A stretch of DNA of 25,569 nucleotides. It comes from Euryarchaeota archaeon UBA59 (GTDB lineage: Archaea > Thermoplasmatota > Poseidoniia > Poseidoniales > Thalassarchaeaceae). The stretch lies in assembly GCA_002505495.1 (NCBI GenBank), contig DAVI01000037.1, forward strand, positions 1,866 to 27,434, written 5' to 3'. The number at the start of each line of letters is the position of its first letter. Position 1 is the stretch's first letter. This document shows positions 17,635 to 25,531 of the stretch, in pieces. Position numbers and translations under genes: made by a program. The notes under the pieces were generated by a model, which did no database searches, was not told the origin of the DNA, and worked only from the letters and a program-made list of their open reading frames with translations.

Positions 17635-18540
17635 TCACCTGCTCAATCCTTCGATTGCGCTCATCAAATCCCGTAATGAGGGCAAATTGTCAGCAGATTG
17701 CGGGAGGTACAGATAGCGCCAAGCCTCAAGGTGTTGCGCCACTAAAAGCCAACGGCCGTCGAGGTGCAGTCCCCACTCTGTCTCGACACTGGACTCACCC
17801 CCGTTTCCATCATACGAAACCGAGAGCAGAATCGGCGCCTCGCTCAGATCCCTGAGAGGTATTCTATCTCCGCTAGGCTCACTCGCAATCCCCGGGATAA
17901 CATCGAAATCAGCATGAAATCTGCGACCATTATGCTCTGCGAGTTGGAGACCTTCAACCATGGAACTCCTCCAAGGCCCACGTCTAGAGAGTTCTCGTCG
18001 CCCACCACGCCACCAAATCTTGCCCCCCGCCTCCACCCAGGCAGCGGCGCAGGAGCGAGCTGTCGAGCCGCCTCCACTCATGCATAGCAACGGCTGCTCG
18101 CGTGTATCGAGTTGGCCGAACTCAAAGCCGAACTCTCTAGCCAAAGCAACCAGACCAAGACCGTCAGTGGCCGCCACCCTCCAAACATGCCCATCGTGGC
18201 GCATCTGGTTGACACATGCAATCATCGGGTCGCCTGCCACCCACTCGGTACCGGAATCGGGTGGCATTTGGTGCTTCAGAGGCGCTGTGAGAGATATCCA
18301 GACCTCTCTCCTACCTGAGTCGCTGCCTTCATCAATATTGGAAAGGGCCTGCTTCTGGGCATGCCCCCAGGCGAGCGCGTTCACCAGAGTGTCCGTCTCG
18401 ACTTTCTCAGCCACCTCGATTGTGACTTCAAAACCACTTTTACGCAACCGGTCAGCGACTATCCGAAACAAGTCCGGAGTGAGAGAGTGGTCGATTGGCT
18501 CCCCTGCAACCGCAGCACAGACCTTGACGGAGGCGACCAT
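17635..18540 (-). CDS. aroE: Shikimate dehydrogenase-like protein (divergent)
   Basis: A 301-aa protein with the AroE layout. The family enzyme reduces 3-dehydroshikimate to shikimate with NADPH. Visible motifs are GEPIDHSLTP (13-22, substrate Ser/Thr), SLTAPLKH with catalytic Lys89, N111, TDG with catalytic Asp126, a Gly-rich nucleotide loop MSGGGSTA (154-161) and a C-terminal LLVAQHLEAW that matches the Q-containing helix. The spacing before N111 and the middle of the Rossmann half are unusual (GGKIWWRGGRRE), so it is divergent, but the key residues are kept. It is transcribed divergently from fhs and is followed after 48 bp by the kelch protein. No other shikimate gene is in the window. 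Confidence 0.8.
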   Translation of the reverse strand: MVASVKVCAAVAGEPIDHSLTPDLFRIVADRLRKSGFEVTIEVAEKVETDTLVNALAWGHAQKQALSNIDEGSDSGRREVWISLTAPLKHQMPPDSGTEWVAGDPMIACVNQMRHDGHVWRVAATDGLGLVALAREFGFEFGQLDTREQPLLCMSGGGSTARSCAAAWVEAGGKIWWRGGRRELSRRGPWRSSMVEGLQLAEHNGRRFHADFDVIPGIASEPSGDRIPLRDLSEAPILLSVSYDGNGGESSVETEWGLHLDGRWLLVAQHLEAWRYLYLPQSADNLPSLRDLMSAIEGLSR

Positions 18541-18600
18541 TGAACAAGGGTGGGCGGGGGACCGTCAAAAGGCCGCCGGAACAATACTCTGTGACTCCAC

Positions 18601-18615
18601 TCCCGCTACGCGGGA
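18601..18615. repeat. Perfect 6-bp inverted repeat upstream of fhs
   Basis: TCCCGC-TAC-GCGGGA lies in the 116-bp divergent aroE/fhs intergenic region, ending 17 bp before the TATA-like hexamer at 18633. The position, just upstream of a putative promoter, suits an operator. A stable 3-nt-loop hairpin in the aroE leader is another possibility. Confidence 0.4.
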
Positions 18616-18632
18616 ATTCATCGCGAGAGTGG

Positions 18633-18638
18633 TATAAT
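18633..18638 (+). promoter_or_regulatory. TATA-box candidate for fhs
   Basis: TATAAT lies 18-24 nt upstream of the ATG at 18657 in an otherwise GC-rich region. Archaeal TATA boxes sit about 25 nt before the transcription start, so transcription would begin close to this ATG, giving a leaderless or nearly leaderless mRNA. This is an inference from position only. Confidence 0.4.
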
Positions 18639-18656
18639 CAACTCCAACGATAATGA

Positions 18657-20405
18657 ATGATTGAATACCGCATGCTCAGCCGAGCATACATGCCGAGCGA
18701 CCTCGACATCGCCAATGGGGCGGAAATGCTGCCCATCGAAGAGGTGGCGTGGAAGCTAGGCCTCGGGGTCGAGGACATCGCCCGATTGGGGCGCGGTATG
18801 GCGAAAATAAGATGGGAGGCCCTGAAAGCGAGAAAGGGGAATACCAAGGGTTCACTCATTCTGGTCACGAGTGTCAATCCAACACCGTTCGGCGAAGGAA
18901 AGACCGTCACATCCATCGGCCTCAATCAGGGACTGAATAGGCTCGGAAAATCGGCCACCTGCGTCATCCGAGAACCGTCCATGGGGCCGGTCTTCGGAAT
19001 CAAGGGTGGTGCTGCTGGCGGCGGCTACTCCCAAGTCCTCCCGATGGAACATATCAACCTCCATTTCACCGGTGACCTACATGCAGTCACCTCGGCCCAC
19101 AACCTCTGTTCCGCAATGCTCGACAACCATCTTCACCACGGCAATGCGCTCGACCTCGACCCCTCTCGGGTGATGTGGCCCCGAGTGCTCGACATGAATG
19201 ACCGGGCGCTTCGCTATTCGGCCATCGGACTTGGTGGTGCTATCAATGGATTCGCTCGCGAAGAGCGCTTCGACATCACCGCAGCTAGCGAAGTGATGGC
19301 GATTCTCGCACTCTCAAAGGACTACGCTGACCTCAGACAGCGACTCGGCCAGATTGTCATCGGCCAGAATCGACTCGGCCACCCGGTGAAAGCGGACGAC
19401 ATCGGTGCCGCCGGCCCGATGTCACTCCTCCTCAGAGAAGCGCTTCTGCCCAATCTGGTTCAGACGCTCGAAGGCGACCCCGCCTTCATCCACGCAGGAC
19501 CGTTCGCCAACATAGCACACGGAAACTCCAGCATCATCGCTGACGAACTCGCTCTCTCTGTCGCCGACTATGTCGTCACAGAGGCGGGCTTCGGCTCAGA
19601 CATGGGAGCGGAAAAGGCGATTCACATCAAGGCTGCAGCGAGTGGGGTCCCGCCCGACTGCATCGTGGTGAACGCCACCGTCCGCGCCATGAAATTGCAC
19701 GGCGGCGGCCTCACCAGCAGAGGCGGGCAGCGGCCCTCCAAGGAGGAGATGGCGACCGAGAATGTTGACGCCGTCCGCGTCGGCGCTGCGACAAACCTCG
19801 CCCGCCACATCAGGAACATGAAGCGATTCGGCTGCCCTGTAATCGTCTCCGTCAACCGATTCTCGACCGACACGGAAGCTGAAATCAACGAAGTGCTACA
19901 ACTTGCCAGAGACGCCGAGGCGGACCATGCAGTTGTGTTTGAGGGTCATCAACGAGGCGGCGCAGGGTCGGAGGACCTAGCAAAAGCGGTGGTCGCGGCG
20001 TGTCAGGACCACTTGGCAGAGGGCAGGAACTTCGAGCCACTGTTCAAGCCGGAGCTGCCGTTACTGGAGAAGATTCTCAAAATTGCGACGATGGTCTATG
20101 GAGCCGATTCAATCGACCTTCGAAAGGAGGCTCAGCGAGATTTGCAGAGGATTCAACGCTGGAAGTACGACAAGTTGGCAGTCTGCATGGCCAAGACGCA
20201 GTACTCGTTCTCGCATGTCCCGAACGAACTTGGAGCACCATCCGGATACACGCTCCCAATCCGTGAACTGCGCCTCAACGCCGGAGCAGGGTTCGTGGTC
20301 GTCATCTGTGGAGCCATGATGACGATGCCAGGACTCCCCAAACATCCTGCGGCACTGAACATGGACATGGACGACGATGGCAATGTCACTGGTGCCTTTG
20401 GATGA
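18657..20405 (+). CDS. fhs: Formate--tetrahydrofolate ligase
   Basis: ATP-dependent synthesis of 10-formyl-THF from formate and tetrahydrofolate, feeding one-carbon units to purine synthesis or running in reverse in catabolism. At 582 aa it is slightly longer than the usual 555-560. Signature regions are SDLDIANGAEMLPI (14-27), the P-loop TPFGEGKT (76-83), REPSMGPVFGIKGGAAGGG (105-123), HAGPFANIAHGNSS, and TEAGFGSDMGAEK. In-frame ATGs at 18672 and 18690 are alternatives; MPSDLDIA from 18690 would match typical bacterial N-termini. No Shine-Dalgarno sequence precedes any of them. The conserved motifs are all intact, so it should be active. Its presence implies a THF-based rather than purely methanopterin-based C1 pool. 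Confidence 0.95.
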   Translation: MIEYRMLSRAYMPSDLDIANGAEMLPIEEVAWKLGLGVEDIARLGRGMAKIRWEALKARKGNTKGSLILVTSVNPTPFGEGKTVTSIGLNQGLNRLGKSATCVIREPSMGPVFGIKGGAAGGGYSQVLPMEHINLHFTGDLHAVTSAHNLCSAMLDNHLHHGNALDLDPSRVMWPRVLDMNDRALRYSAIGLGGAINGFAREERFDITAASEVMAILALSKDYADLRQRLGQIVIGQNRLGHPVKADDIGAAGPMSLLLREALLPNLVQTLEGDPAFIHAGPFANIAHGNSSIIADELALSVADYVVTEAGFGSDMGAEKAIHIKAAASGVPPDCIVVNATVRAMKLHGGGLTSRGGQRPSKEEMATENVDAVRVGAATNLARHIRNMKRFGCPVIVSVNRFSTDTEAEINEVLQLARDAEADHAVVFEGHQRGGAGSEDLAKAVVAACQDHLAEGRNFEPLFKPELPLLEKILKIATMVYGADSIDLRKEAQRDLQRIQRWKYDKLAVCMAKTQYSFSHVPNELGAPSGYTLPIRELRLNAGAGFVVVICGAMMTMPGLPKHPAALNMDMDDDGNVTGAFG

Positions 20406-20451
20406 GACTCCCGCGCGTGGGGTTGAAGTTGTCGTCCGCGCTGCCAACGCC

Positions 20452-21045
20452 ATGAGAGCGCTCATCTTGACGGTCATGCTACTGCTGTCGAGCGCCTTTG
20501 CCGGCTGCATCAACACTCCCCAGCGCATCGACGAGGGTGGAGTTTCTGTGCAAGAGCCCGGCGACGAGATGGTGGAGGATGGTCTGAACAACACGAGCAC
20601 GCAGGGCCCGAATCCAACGCCTGAACCGGAGCCCGAGGAGGAGTCGGAGACTGACTGGTCGAAGGAATGCCTCTCAGATCACTCGGGTTTGGCAATGCAC
20701 ATACACCCTCGTATAGTAATCCAAATCGAAGACGACAGTTACACCGTGGGTGCGAACACAGGAATAGACACCGAAATCTGCCCCGACGGCGCAATGCACA
20801 TCGTCCACACTCACGACGACTCTGGCAAGCTGCATGTCGAAACCCCAGAGCCGACCAACATCACTCTAGATGTCTTCTTCGAGATATGGGGGGTCGCCTT
20901 CAATGAGACTCGTATTGCCAACTACTTCGTGAACGACACCCACGAATTGGTGATGAAGGTAGACGGTACCATGAGCGATGAGTGGCGCTCTCACATCTTC
21001 TCTGATGGTGAGACCATTCTGATTCACTACAGGGAGCGAGAGTGA
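20452..21045 (+). CDS. Lipoprotein with conserved histidine-motif domain
   Basis: A 197-aa protein from the ATG at 20452. The start is chosen because it opens directly with a lipoprotein signal (MRALILTVMLLLSSAFAGC), with the lipobox AFAGC at residues 15-19. A Pro/Glu-rich acidic linker follows (about 45-68). The C-terminal domain has the pattern HIH, PDGAMHIVHTHDDSG, LHVETPEPTNITLDVFFEIWG, which I recall from conserved hypothetical exported proteins of archaea and bacteria. The clustered histidines (HxH, HTHD, LHVE) suggest metal binding, but this is inference. A longer frame from 20377 would overlap fhs and bury the signal peptide. Its stop at 21043-21045 precedes the Pelota start by 59 bp. 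Confidence 0.8.
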   Translation: MRALILTVMLLLSSAFAGCINTPQRIDEGGVSVQEPGDEMVEDGLNNTSTQGPNPTPEPEPEEESETDWSKECLSDHSGLAMHIHPRIVIQIEDDSYTVGANTGIDTEICPDGAMHIVHTHDDSGKLHVETPEPTNITLDVFFEIWGVAFNETRIANYFVNDTHELVMKVDGTMSDEWRSHIFSDGETILIHYRERE

Positions 21046-21104
21046 CCGCCCCCCTTGCAAGGGATTCAAGAGCCACCAACGTCGGGGTCACTTCGGGTGG
21101 TCCC

Positions 21105-22166
21105 ATGCGATTGGTCAAGCGAGACGAGGAAATGCTGCGCCTGCGCGTGCAGCACGAGGATGACCTGTGGGTCCTCTCGCAACTCTCCAAGGGGGGCAAG
21201 ATGGCCGGCATGGTATCACATCGCAGAGACTCGACCACCGGAACCCAGGAGGGCGGCCGCGCCAAATCTGCCGAACGGAAGCCGATGTGGATAGTCATCG
21301 AGGTTGAAAAATCGGAATTCCAACCCTTTTCCGACCAACTCAGACTTCACGGGGTCATCACCGAAGCACCGGTCGACAAGGGCTCCCACCACACTCACAC
21401 GGTCGGTCTGAAAGACGAGGTCGAACTCACTGCCACCACCGGATGGAGCGTCGCCGACGAGCAACTTCTCCAAGAGGCGGTCAAGGAAGGGGGACGGGCA
21501 AAAGCCGCCATCATAGTAGTCGAGACCGACGAGATTCAGTTGTTTGAAATCGCCTCTCACGGGATGCGGGACCTATCCCTGTTCACTATGCGGGGCGGAG
21601 GCAAGAGAGAGACGAAGTCGGCAGAGGTGCGGGAGGGGTTCCTCGCTCAAGTGGCGAAGGAAACCGCTTTGCTGTTCGGAAACGAACTACCCCTCATAAT
21701 CTGTGGACCTGGCCTGACCCGCGTCCAATTCGCGAAACTTCTTGTTGAGAGGGGGTGCAGTCCGAAGATGCTCAATGTCGCAACGAGCATTGGGGGACGT
21801 CCTGCTGCCAACGAAGTGTTGTCACAGGGACTCGCCGACGAACTTCTCGGCGATACGGCGATCGTCGAGCAGACAAAGGCGGTGGAGGAGGCGCTGTCGA
21901 GAATGGCGACCGACGGCGCTGTAGCCTACGGCCCAGATGCCATCTGTGCCGCATTGGAAGCGGGTGCAATCGACAAACTCATCGTATTGGCTGACATGAT
22001 ACGCGACGAGGAAGCGACCATCGGCGACGAACTGTGGTACGAATTCGTCCGCCGTCTCGATGAGACAAATTCTGAACTCGTTCAATCCTCAACAGAGCAC
22101 GACGCAGGAAAACAACTCGAAGGGATGGGCGGCGCCCTCGCCTTGCTCCGCTGGAAAATGGATTGA
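21105..22166 (+). CDS. pelA: mRNA surveillance protein Pelota
   Basis: Archaeal Pelota (Dom34) enters the empty A site of stalled ribosomes and, with a GTPase partner and ABCE1, splits them. The 353-aa product matches family length. It starts MRLVKRDEEMLRLRVQHEDDLWVL, the typical Sm-fold N-terminal domain, followed by the eRF1-like middle domain (about 130-255, AAIIVVETDEIQLFEI) and C-terminal domain (AVAYGPDAICAALEAGAIDKLIVLADM). The ATG at 21105 is preferred over the GTG at 21042 because it matches the family N-terminus and has a GGGTGG sequence a few nt upstream. It converges on the small membrane-protein gene with a 5-bp gap. Confidence 0.94.
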   Translation: MRLVKRDEEMLRLRVQHEDDLWVLSQLSKGGKMAGMVSHRRDSTTGTQEGGRAKSAERKPMWIVIEVEKSEFQPFSDQLRLHGVITEAPVDKGSHHTHTVGLKDEVELTATTGWSVADEQLLQEAVKEGGRAKAAIIVVETDEIQLFEIASHGMRDLSLFTMRGGGKRETKSAEVREGFLAQVAKETALLFGNELPLIICGPGLTRVQFAKLLVERGCSPKMLNVATSIGGRPAANEVLSQGLADELLGDTAIVEQTKAVEEALSRMATDGAVAYGPDAICAALEAGAIDKLIVLADMIRDEEATIGDELWYEFVRRLDETNSELVQSSTEHDAGKQLEGMGGALALLRWKMD

Positions 22167-22171
22167 AGCCA

Positions 22172-22753
22172 TCACCAGTAATCAGCCGGATTCTGCCACT
22201 CTTCGTGAACATTGTACCAACCACTCACAGGGTCATTCCAATCCCTTGGCACGACCTTTTCATGGCTGTGAGTCTCAAACTGGGCGTAGGATTCTCGTTG
22301 GTAGTCCTGAGCAGCAGGCGTCCGCGTGAAATCGCCGCTCACCATCTGAGAGCTGAACTCATTTTCGTAAACCCCGCCCATGGTTGGGTGAGTACCTGCC
22401 GGTTGGGCGCCCACAGGAATAGTCGCGGTGTCAGGATTGTCCGCCCAGTTGACGACGGTTTCAAGGAATTTCACCCCCTTTGAGGTCGGTAAATGTGGTG
22501 TTAGTGCGACTGCTGAGGTTCGGGTAAGAGAATCCCCGGTTTCCGACATTCGCAGAAATAAGCCGAACAGGAAGACCAGCGGACCAAGGATGAACAAAGG
22601 CCATAGAAAATCCGAAGAATCTGTCCAAAGTGGAATGATGAAGATAATTCCCCCCACCTGCATCAGGGTCTTACCGAGAGACGATTCCTCTTCGGCCATG
22701 ATACTGCTAACAAGTCTCCCTGCATTGAACTTGCGCCGCTCGGATTTGTTCAT
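22172..22753 (-). CDS. Small membrane protein with two predicted helices, unknown function
   Basis: A 193-aa protein from the ATG at 22753 (MNKSERRKF). A GGAGG site (22763-22767) 9 nt upstream supports this start over the longer frame from 22792, which would overlap kdgK. Two adjacent hydrophobic segments (LMQVGGIIFIIPLW, and FLWPLFILGPLVFLFGLFL) form a likely helical hairpin at about residues 29-68. The remaining roughly 125 residues are polar and rich in Pro, Trp, Tyr and Asn, ending DPVSGWYNVHEEWQNPADYW. No family recognised. It is divergent from the sugar-acid operon, with 24 bp between start codons, so their promoters must overlap the genes or be leaderless. Confidence 0.75.
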   Translation of the reverse strand: MNKSERRKFNAGRLVSSIMAEEESSLGKTLMQVGGIIFIIPLWTDSSDFLWPLFILGPLVFLFGLFLRMSETGDSLTRTSAVALTPHLPTSKGVKFLETVVNWADNPDTATIPVGAQPAGTHPTMGGVYENEFSSQMVSGDFTRTPAAQDYQRESYAQFETHSHEKVVPRDWNDPVSGWYNVHEEWQNPADYW

Positions 22754-22762
22754 ACGCCACTC

Positions 22763-22767
22763 CCTCC
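22763..22767 (-). promoter_or_regulatory. Shine-Dalgarno site of the two-helix membrane protein
   Basis: Minus-strand GGAGG with 9 nt to the ATG at 22753. It decides the start in favour of MNKSERR and leaves the first 13 codons of the longest frame untranslated. Confidence 0.5.
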
Positions 22768-22777
22768 TGCCCCTGAC

Positions 22778-23737
22778 ATGGCCACACGACACGCTCTCAT
22801 CGTCTGCTTCGGTGAAGCGATGCTTCGTTCCTCAACAGGACCGGATGGTGCTGAGGAGATTACTCCCGGTGGTGCCGAATACAATGTCGCATGCGCGCTC
22901 GCGAGGCTTGGCAACCGAGCAGCATGGGTTTCTGCGCTACCGAGTGGTGGTCCTGCAAATGAAATACGGAAGCCTGCCGAAGAGGCTGGCGTAGACTTGC
23001 TAGTCATCGAGTCTGAAAATCAAGTCGGAACATACAGAATATCGTCGGGTGAGGTTGAGTACAACAGAGCAAACTCAGCCTTCGCTCAACTTGAATCCGG
23101 AGCGATCAACTGGCGTGAGATGCTTACCGGCGCTCGCTGGCTGGTGGTCAGTGGGATTACACCACTACTCGGTGATGGCCCCCGCGCCAACTGGTCGGCA
23201 GCGATGACCTTCGCTGAGTTGGACGGTGCCTTGGTAGCACTCGATCTCAACCACAGACCCGCCCTAGGCTCGTTCGAGAGCCTGTGGACAGAGGTCGAAC
23301 CACACCTTCGCCAAGTGCACCTGCTAATCCTCTCAACTGAGAACCTTCTCTCCCTGACCGGCAATGATGATGAAGCGGCGCTAGATGAAATAAGGGCGAG
23401 ATGGAACCTTCCCTATGTTGCCTGTACATGGAAACAGAATGGTGACGGTGGGAGGTTGCGTTGGAGCGCAGTAGCTCATTCAATGGGGCTGGCGAGTACT
23501 CGCGAGAAGCCAGTTCGACACGAGCCCACAGAACCCTTGGGAGGCGGCGATGCCTGGTTGGCGGGATTCATTGATGGCCTACTTGAGGGCTATGAGCCGA
23601 AGGCTTGCTGTCACAGAGGTGACTTGTTGGCAGCCCTTACACAACGGACCTTCGGAGACCTTGGCGACATCTCCCGCGACGAGTTGTCGAGATGGGAATC
23701 GATTGAAGGGGCGGTCGACCTCTCAGCGGATGGGTGA
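22778..23737 (+). CDS. kdgK: PfkB-family sugar kinase, probable 2-keto-3-deoxy-sugar-acid kinase
   Basis: A 319-aa ribokinase-fold kinase. It shows CFGEAMLR at the N-terminus, GGAEYNVACALARLG (the first PfkB signature region), LDLNHRPALGSF, and the C-terminal GGGDAWLAGF with the catalytic Asp at about residue 257. The fold and FGE/GGAxxN pattern match KDG kinases. Phosphorylation of 2-keto-3-deoxygluconate or -galactonate to the 6-phospho form is the likely step. It is the first gene of a three-gene operon and overlaps the aldolase start by 8 bp, implying translational coupling. The next two genes supply the aldolase and the dehydratase, which supports the assignment. Gluconate versus galactonate specificity cannot be read from the sequence. 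Confidence 0.88.
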   Translation: MATRHALIVCFGEAMLRSSTGPDGAEEITPGGAEYNVACALARLGNRAAWVSALPSGGPANEIRKPAEEAGVDLLVIESENQVGTYRISSGEVEYNRANSAFAQLESGAINWREMLTGARWLVVSGITPLLGDGPRANWSAAMTFAELDGALVALDLNHRPALGSFESLWTEVEPHLRQVHLLILSTENLLSLTGNDDEAALDEIRARWNLPYVACTWKQNGDGGRLRWSAVAHSMGLASTREKPVRHEPTEPLGGGDAWLAGFIDGLLEGYEPKACCHRGDLLAALTQRTFGDLGDISRDELSRWESIEGAVDLSADG

Positions 23738-24362
23738 GACCGTGTCATTGGAGTGGAGTCTCGAGCGCATCGGCCGTGCCGGCTTCATCGGCATTTTGCG
23801 TGGAGACGACCCGGATCTTCTCATTGAACGAGGGATGAATCTTGCTGATGCGGGAGCGAAAGTCCTCGAGGTGACTCTCGATAGTTTGGACGCTTCACGA
23901 GTCTTCACCACCTTGAGGGAGGGACTCGGGGAGGAGGTCATGCTTGGCGTTGGTACGGTACTCCACCCTCAGACTGCAATACCCTCAGTGGCGGATTGGG
24001 GGGCAGAATTTGCCCTCTCACCGGTCAATCCTGAGGGTTTCATTGAACTTTCAGAGGAATATGGAATTCTAGCAGTTCCAGGCGCAGCCACTCCCAGCGA
24101 ACTCTGGACCGCCCACATCTCCGGCGCTGGACTGGTCAAACTCTATCCTGCCGCGACCAATTGGTCTCCTGCCATGCTTGCAGGTCTTCCCGCCCCAATG
24201 CGACAGATTCGCACGATTCCAACAGGAGGAATCGCCCCTGAACAGGTCGAAGAATGGCTGGATGCGGGCGCCTTCGCCTGTGGCCTTGGAGCGGGACTCA
24301 CCATCGAAGGCGCTGACCTTCTAAGCAGCAACATCCTCGCACGAAGAGGTGTACTCCGATGA
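23730..24362 (+). CDS. 2-keto-3-deoxy-6-phospho(galacto/gluco)nate aldolase, class I
   Basis: Cleaves KDPG or KDPGal to pyruvate and glyceraldehyde-3-phosphate. The 210-aa product from the ATG at 23730 fits the Eda/DgoA family length (about 205-215). Features are GILRGDDPD (21-29), LEVTL with catalytic Glu47, GVGTVLHP, VPGAATPSE, Schiff-base Lys137 in VKLYPA, TGGI, and ACGLGAGL. The arginine that follows EVTL in typical Eda is absent (TLDSL), a region where DgoA-type enzymes also differ (PLNSP). This mildly favours galactonate chemistry given the DgoD neighbour. The frame extends back to 23550, but that part lies inside kdgK. It overlaps the dehydratase by 4 bp (ATGA). Confidence 0.9.
   Translation: MGETVSLEWSLERIGRAGFIGILRGDDPDLLIERGMNLADAGAKVLEVTLDSLDASRVFTTLREGLGEEVMLGVGTVLHPQTAIPSVADWGAEFALSPVNPEGFIELSEEYGILAVPGAATPSELWTAHISGAGLVKLYPAATNWSPAMLAGLPAPMRQIRTIPTGGIAPEQVEEWLDAGAFACGLGAGLTIEGADLLSSNILARRGVLR
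24345..24351 (+). promoter_or_regulatory. Shine-Dalgarno site of the dehydratase gene
   Basis: AGAGGTG within the last codons of the aldolase gene, 7 nt before the ATG at 24359. It supports translation of the third operon gene from within the upstream coding region. Confidence 0.5.
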
Positions 24363-25531
24363 AGATCCGCTCAGCAACGGTAGTTCGCTGCCCTCCTCGT
24401 TGGCTACTGCTGAGACTTGAGAGTAAGTCTGGCGAAGTCGGCTGGGGTGAGGCGATTGGCGACCTGCACGAGGAGGTGGAGGCCGCCCTTGAAGCGATGG
24501 CCGGGCGAGTTGCTGGCCGAGAGATTGACGGCATAGAGCGAATCGGGCAGGAGATGCACAAGGGTCGGTTTTGGAGAGACGGCCCCGTACTCAACAGCGC
24601 GCTCAGCGCCCTTGAGATGGCACTCTGGGATTTGCGCGGCAAGGAACTCGGAGCACCCATCCACCAACTACTCGGGGGCCCTGTACGTGACAGGGTCACT
24701 GTCTATCGCAACCTCTGGGGCAGCACGCCCGAAGAGTTCGCAGAGTCTGGCAAAGCAGCGCTTTCTGAGGGTCTGACGATGGTGAAGGTGAGCCCTGCTG
24801 GCCCCACCGATTCAACACCGAGCGATGCCGGATTGGAGAGCATCATCGGCACCGTTTCGGCCGTTAGAGATGCAATTGGAAAATCAAAACTTGCAATTGA
24901 CCTCCACGGACGACTTTCTCCCGCTGCCAGCCGTCGCCTTCTGCCGCTGCTGGAGCCGTTCGACCCCTGTTTCGTGGAGGAGCCTTGCCTACCCGATGGG
25001 AGCGCAAACCACCTACGCGACCTGCAGCAACTTCACCTAGAACAGCGAATCCCACTCGCCACCGGGGAGCGCCTACTGACCAAGCGGCAATTCGCCGACC
25101 ATCTGTTCCCAAGCCCCGTTGCGGCGGTCCTCCAACCAGACATCTCTCTCGTGGGCGGAATCAGAGCCGGCGTCGAGATCGGAGCGATGTGCGAGGCAGC
25201 CCAAGTCTCCTTGTCACCTCACTGCCCCTACGGCCCAATCCAATTCGCCGCATCTCTGCAGGTGGCAGCAGCAAGCCCTGCTCACGCCTTCCAAGAATTC
25301 CAATCCCTCGGCGGGGCTGCCGGTGGGGGAACTCCAGGTGGCGGCGCCAACTGGGCCTTCGACCTGCTCGCTTCCCCCTTCGAGGTGTCCAACGGCATGG
25401 TCGACATACCGAATGGGCCGGGCTTGGGCATCGAAGTTCAGGAACATCTCATCGATGAGCACATGGAGGCGTGGAACCCACACCCGCCGACCCTTTGGCA
25501 GCACACAGATGGCTCTCACGCAGAGTGGTAG
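24359..25531 (+). CDS. dgoD: D-galactonate dehydratase-type enolase-superfamily enzyme
   Basis: Mandelate racemase/enolase-superfamily sugar-acid dehydratase, Mg-dependent, forming the 2-keto-3-deoxy acid. The 390-aa sequence follows DgoD along its length: PPRWLLLRLES, GWGEAI, GRFWRDGPVLNSALSALEMALWDLRGK, LLGGPVRD. Metal and acid/base residues are visible as D181 and H183 in IDLHGR, E207 in VEEP, E237 in GERL and H288 in PHCPYGP. The C-terminus LWQHTDGSHAEW matches the DgoD ending closely. It is the last gene of the operon and overlaps the aldolase stop in ATGA. Order kinase-aldolase-dehydratase gives a complete route from galactonate to pyruvate. Gluconate or another aldonate is the alternative substrate. 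Confidence 0.9.
   Translation: MKIRSATVVRCPPRWLLLRLESKSGEVGWGEAIGDLHEEVEAALEAMAGRVAGREIDGIERIGQEMHKGRFWRDGPVLNSALSALEMALWDLRGKELGAPIHQLLGGPVRDRVTVYRNLWGSTPEEFAESGKAALSEGLTMVKVSPAGPTDSTPSDAGLESIIGTVSAVRDAIGKSKLAIDLHGRLSPAASRRLLPLLEPFDPCFVEEPCLPDGSANHLRDLQQLHLEQRIPLATGERLLTKRQFADHLFPSPVAAVLQPDISLVGGIRAGVEIGAMCEAAQVSLSPHCPYGPIQFAASLQVAAASPAHAFQEFQSLGGAAGGGTPGGGANWAFDLLASPFEVSNGMVDIPNGPGLGIEVQEHLIDEHMEAWNPHPPTLWQHTDGSHAEW

Noticed and set aside
17960..18637. 225-aa plus-strand frame
   Set aside because: It is antisense to aroE, whose catalytic motifs are clear, and its composition looks like a reverse-strand shadow.
20377..20451. Longer N-terminus for the lipoprotein
   Set aside because: It overlaps the end of fhs and would place 25 residues before the lipoprotein signal peptide.
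21042..21104. GTG start for Pelota overlapping the lipoprotein stop
   Set aside because: The 21 extra residues have no match to the Pelota N-terminus; the ATG at 21105 does and has an upstream purine-rich site.
23550..23729. N-terminal extension of the aldolase
   Set aside because: It is entirely within kdgK in another frame; the family N-terminus begins at about 23730.
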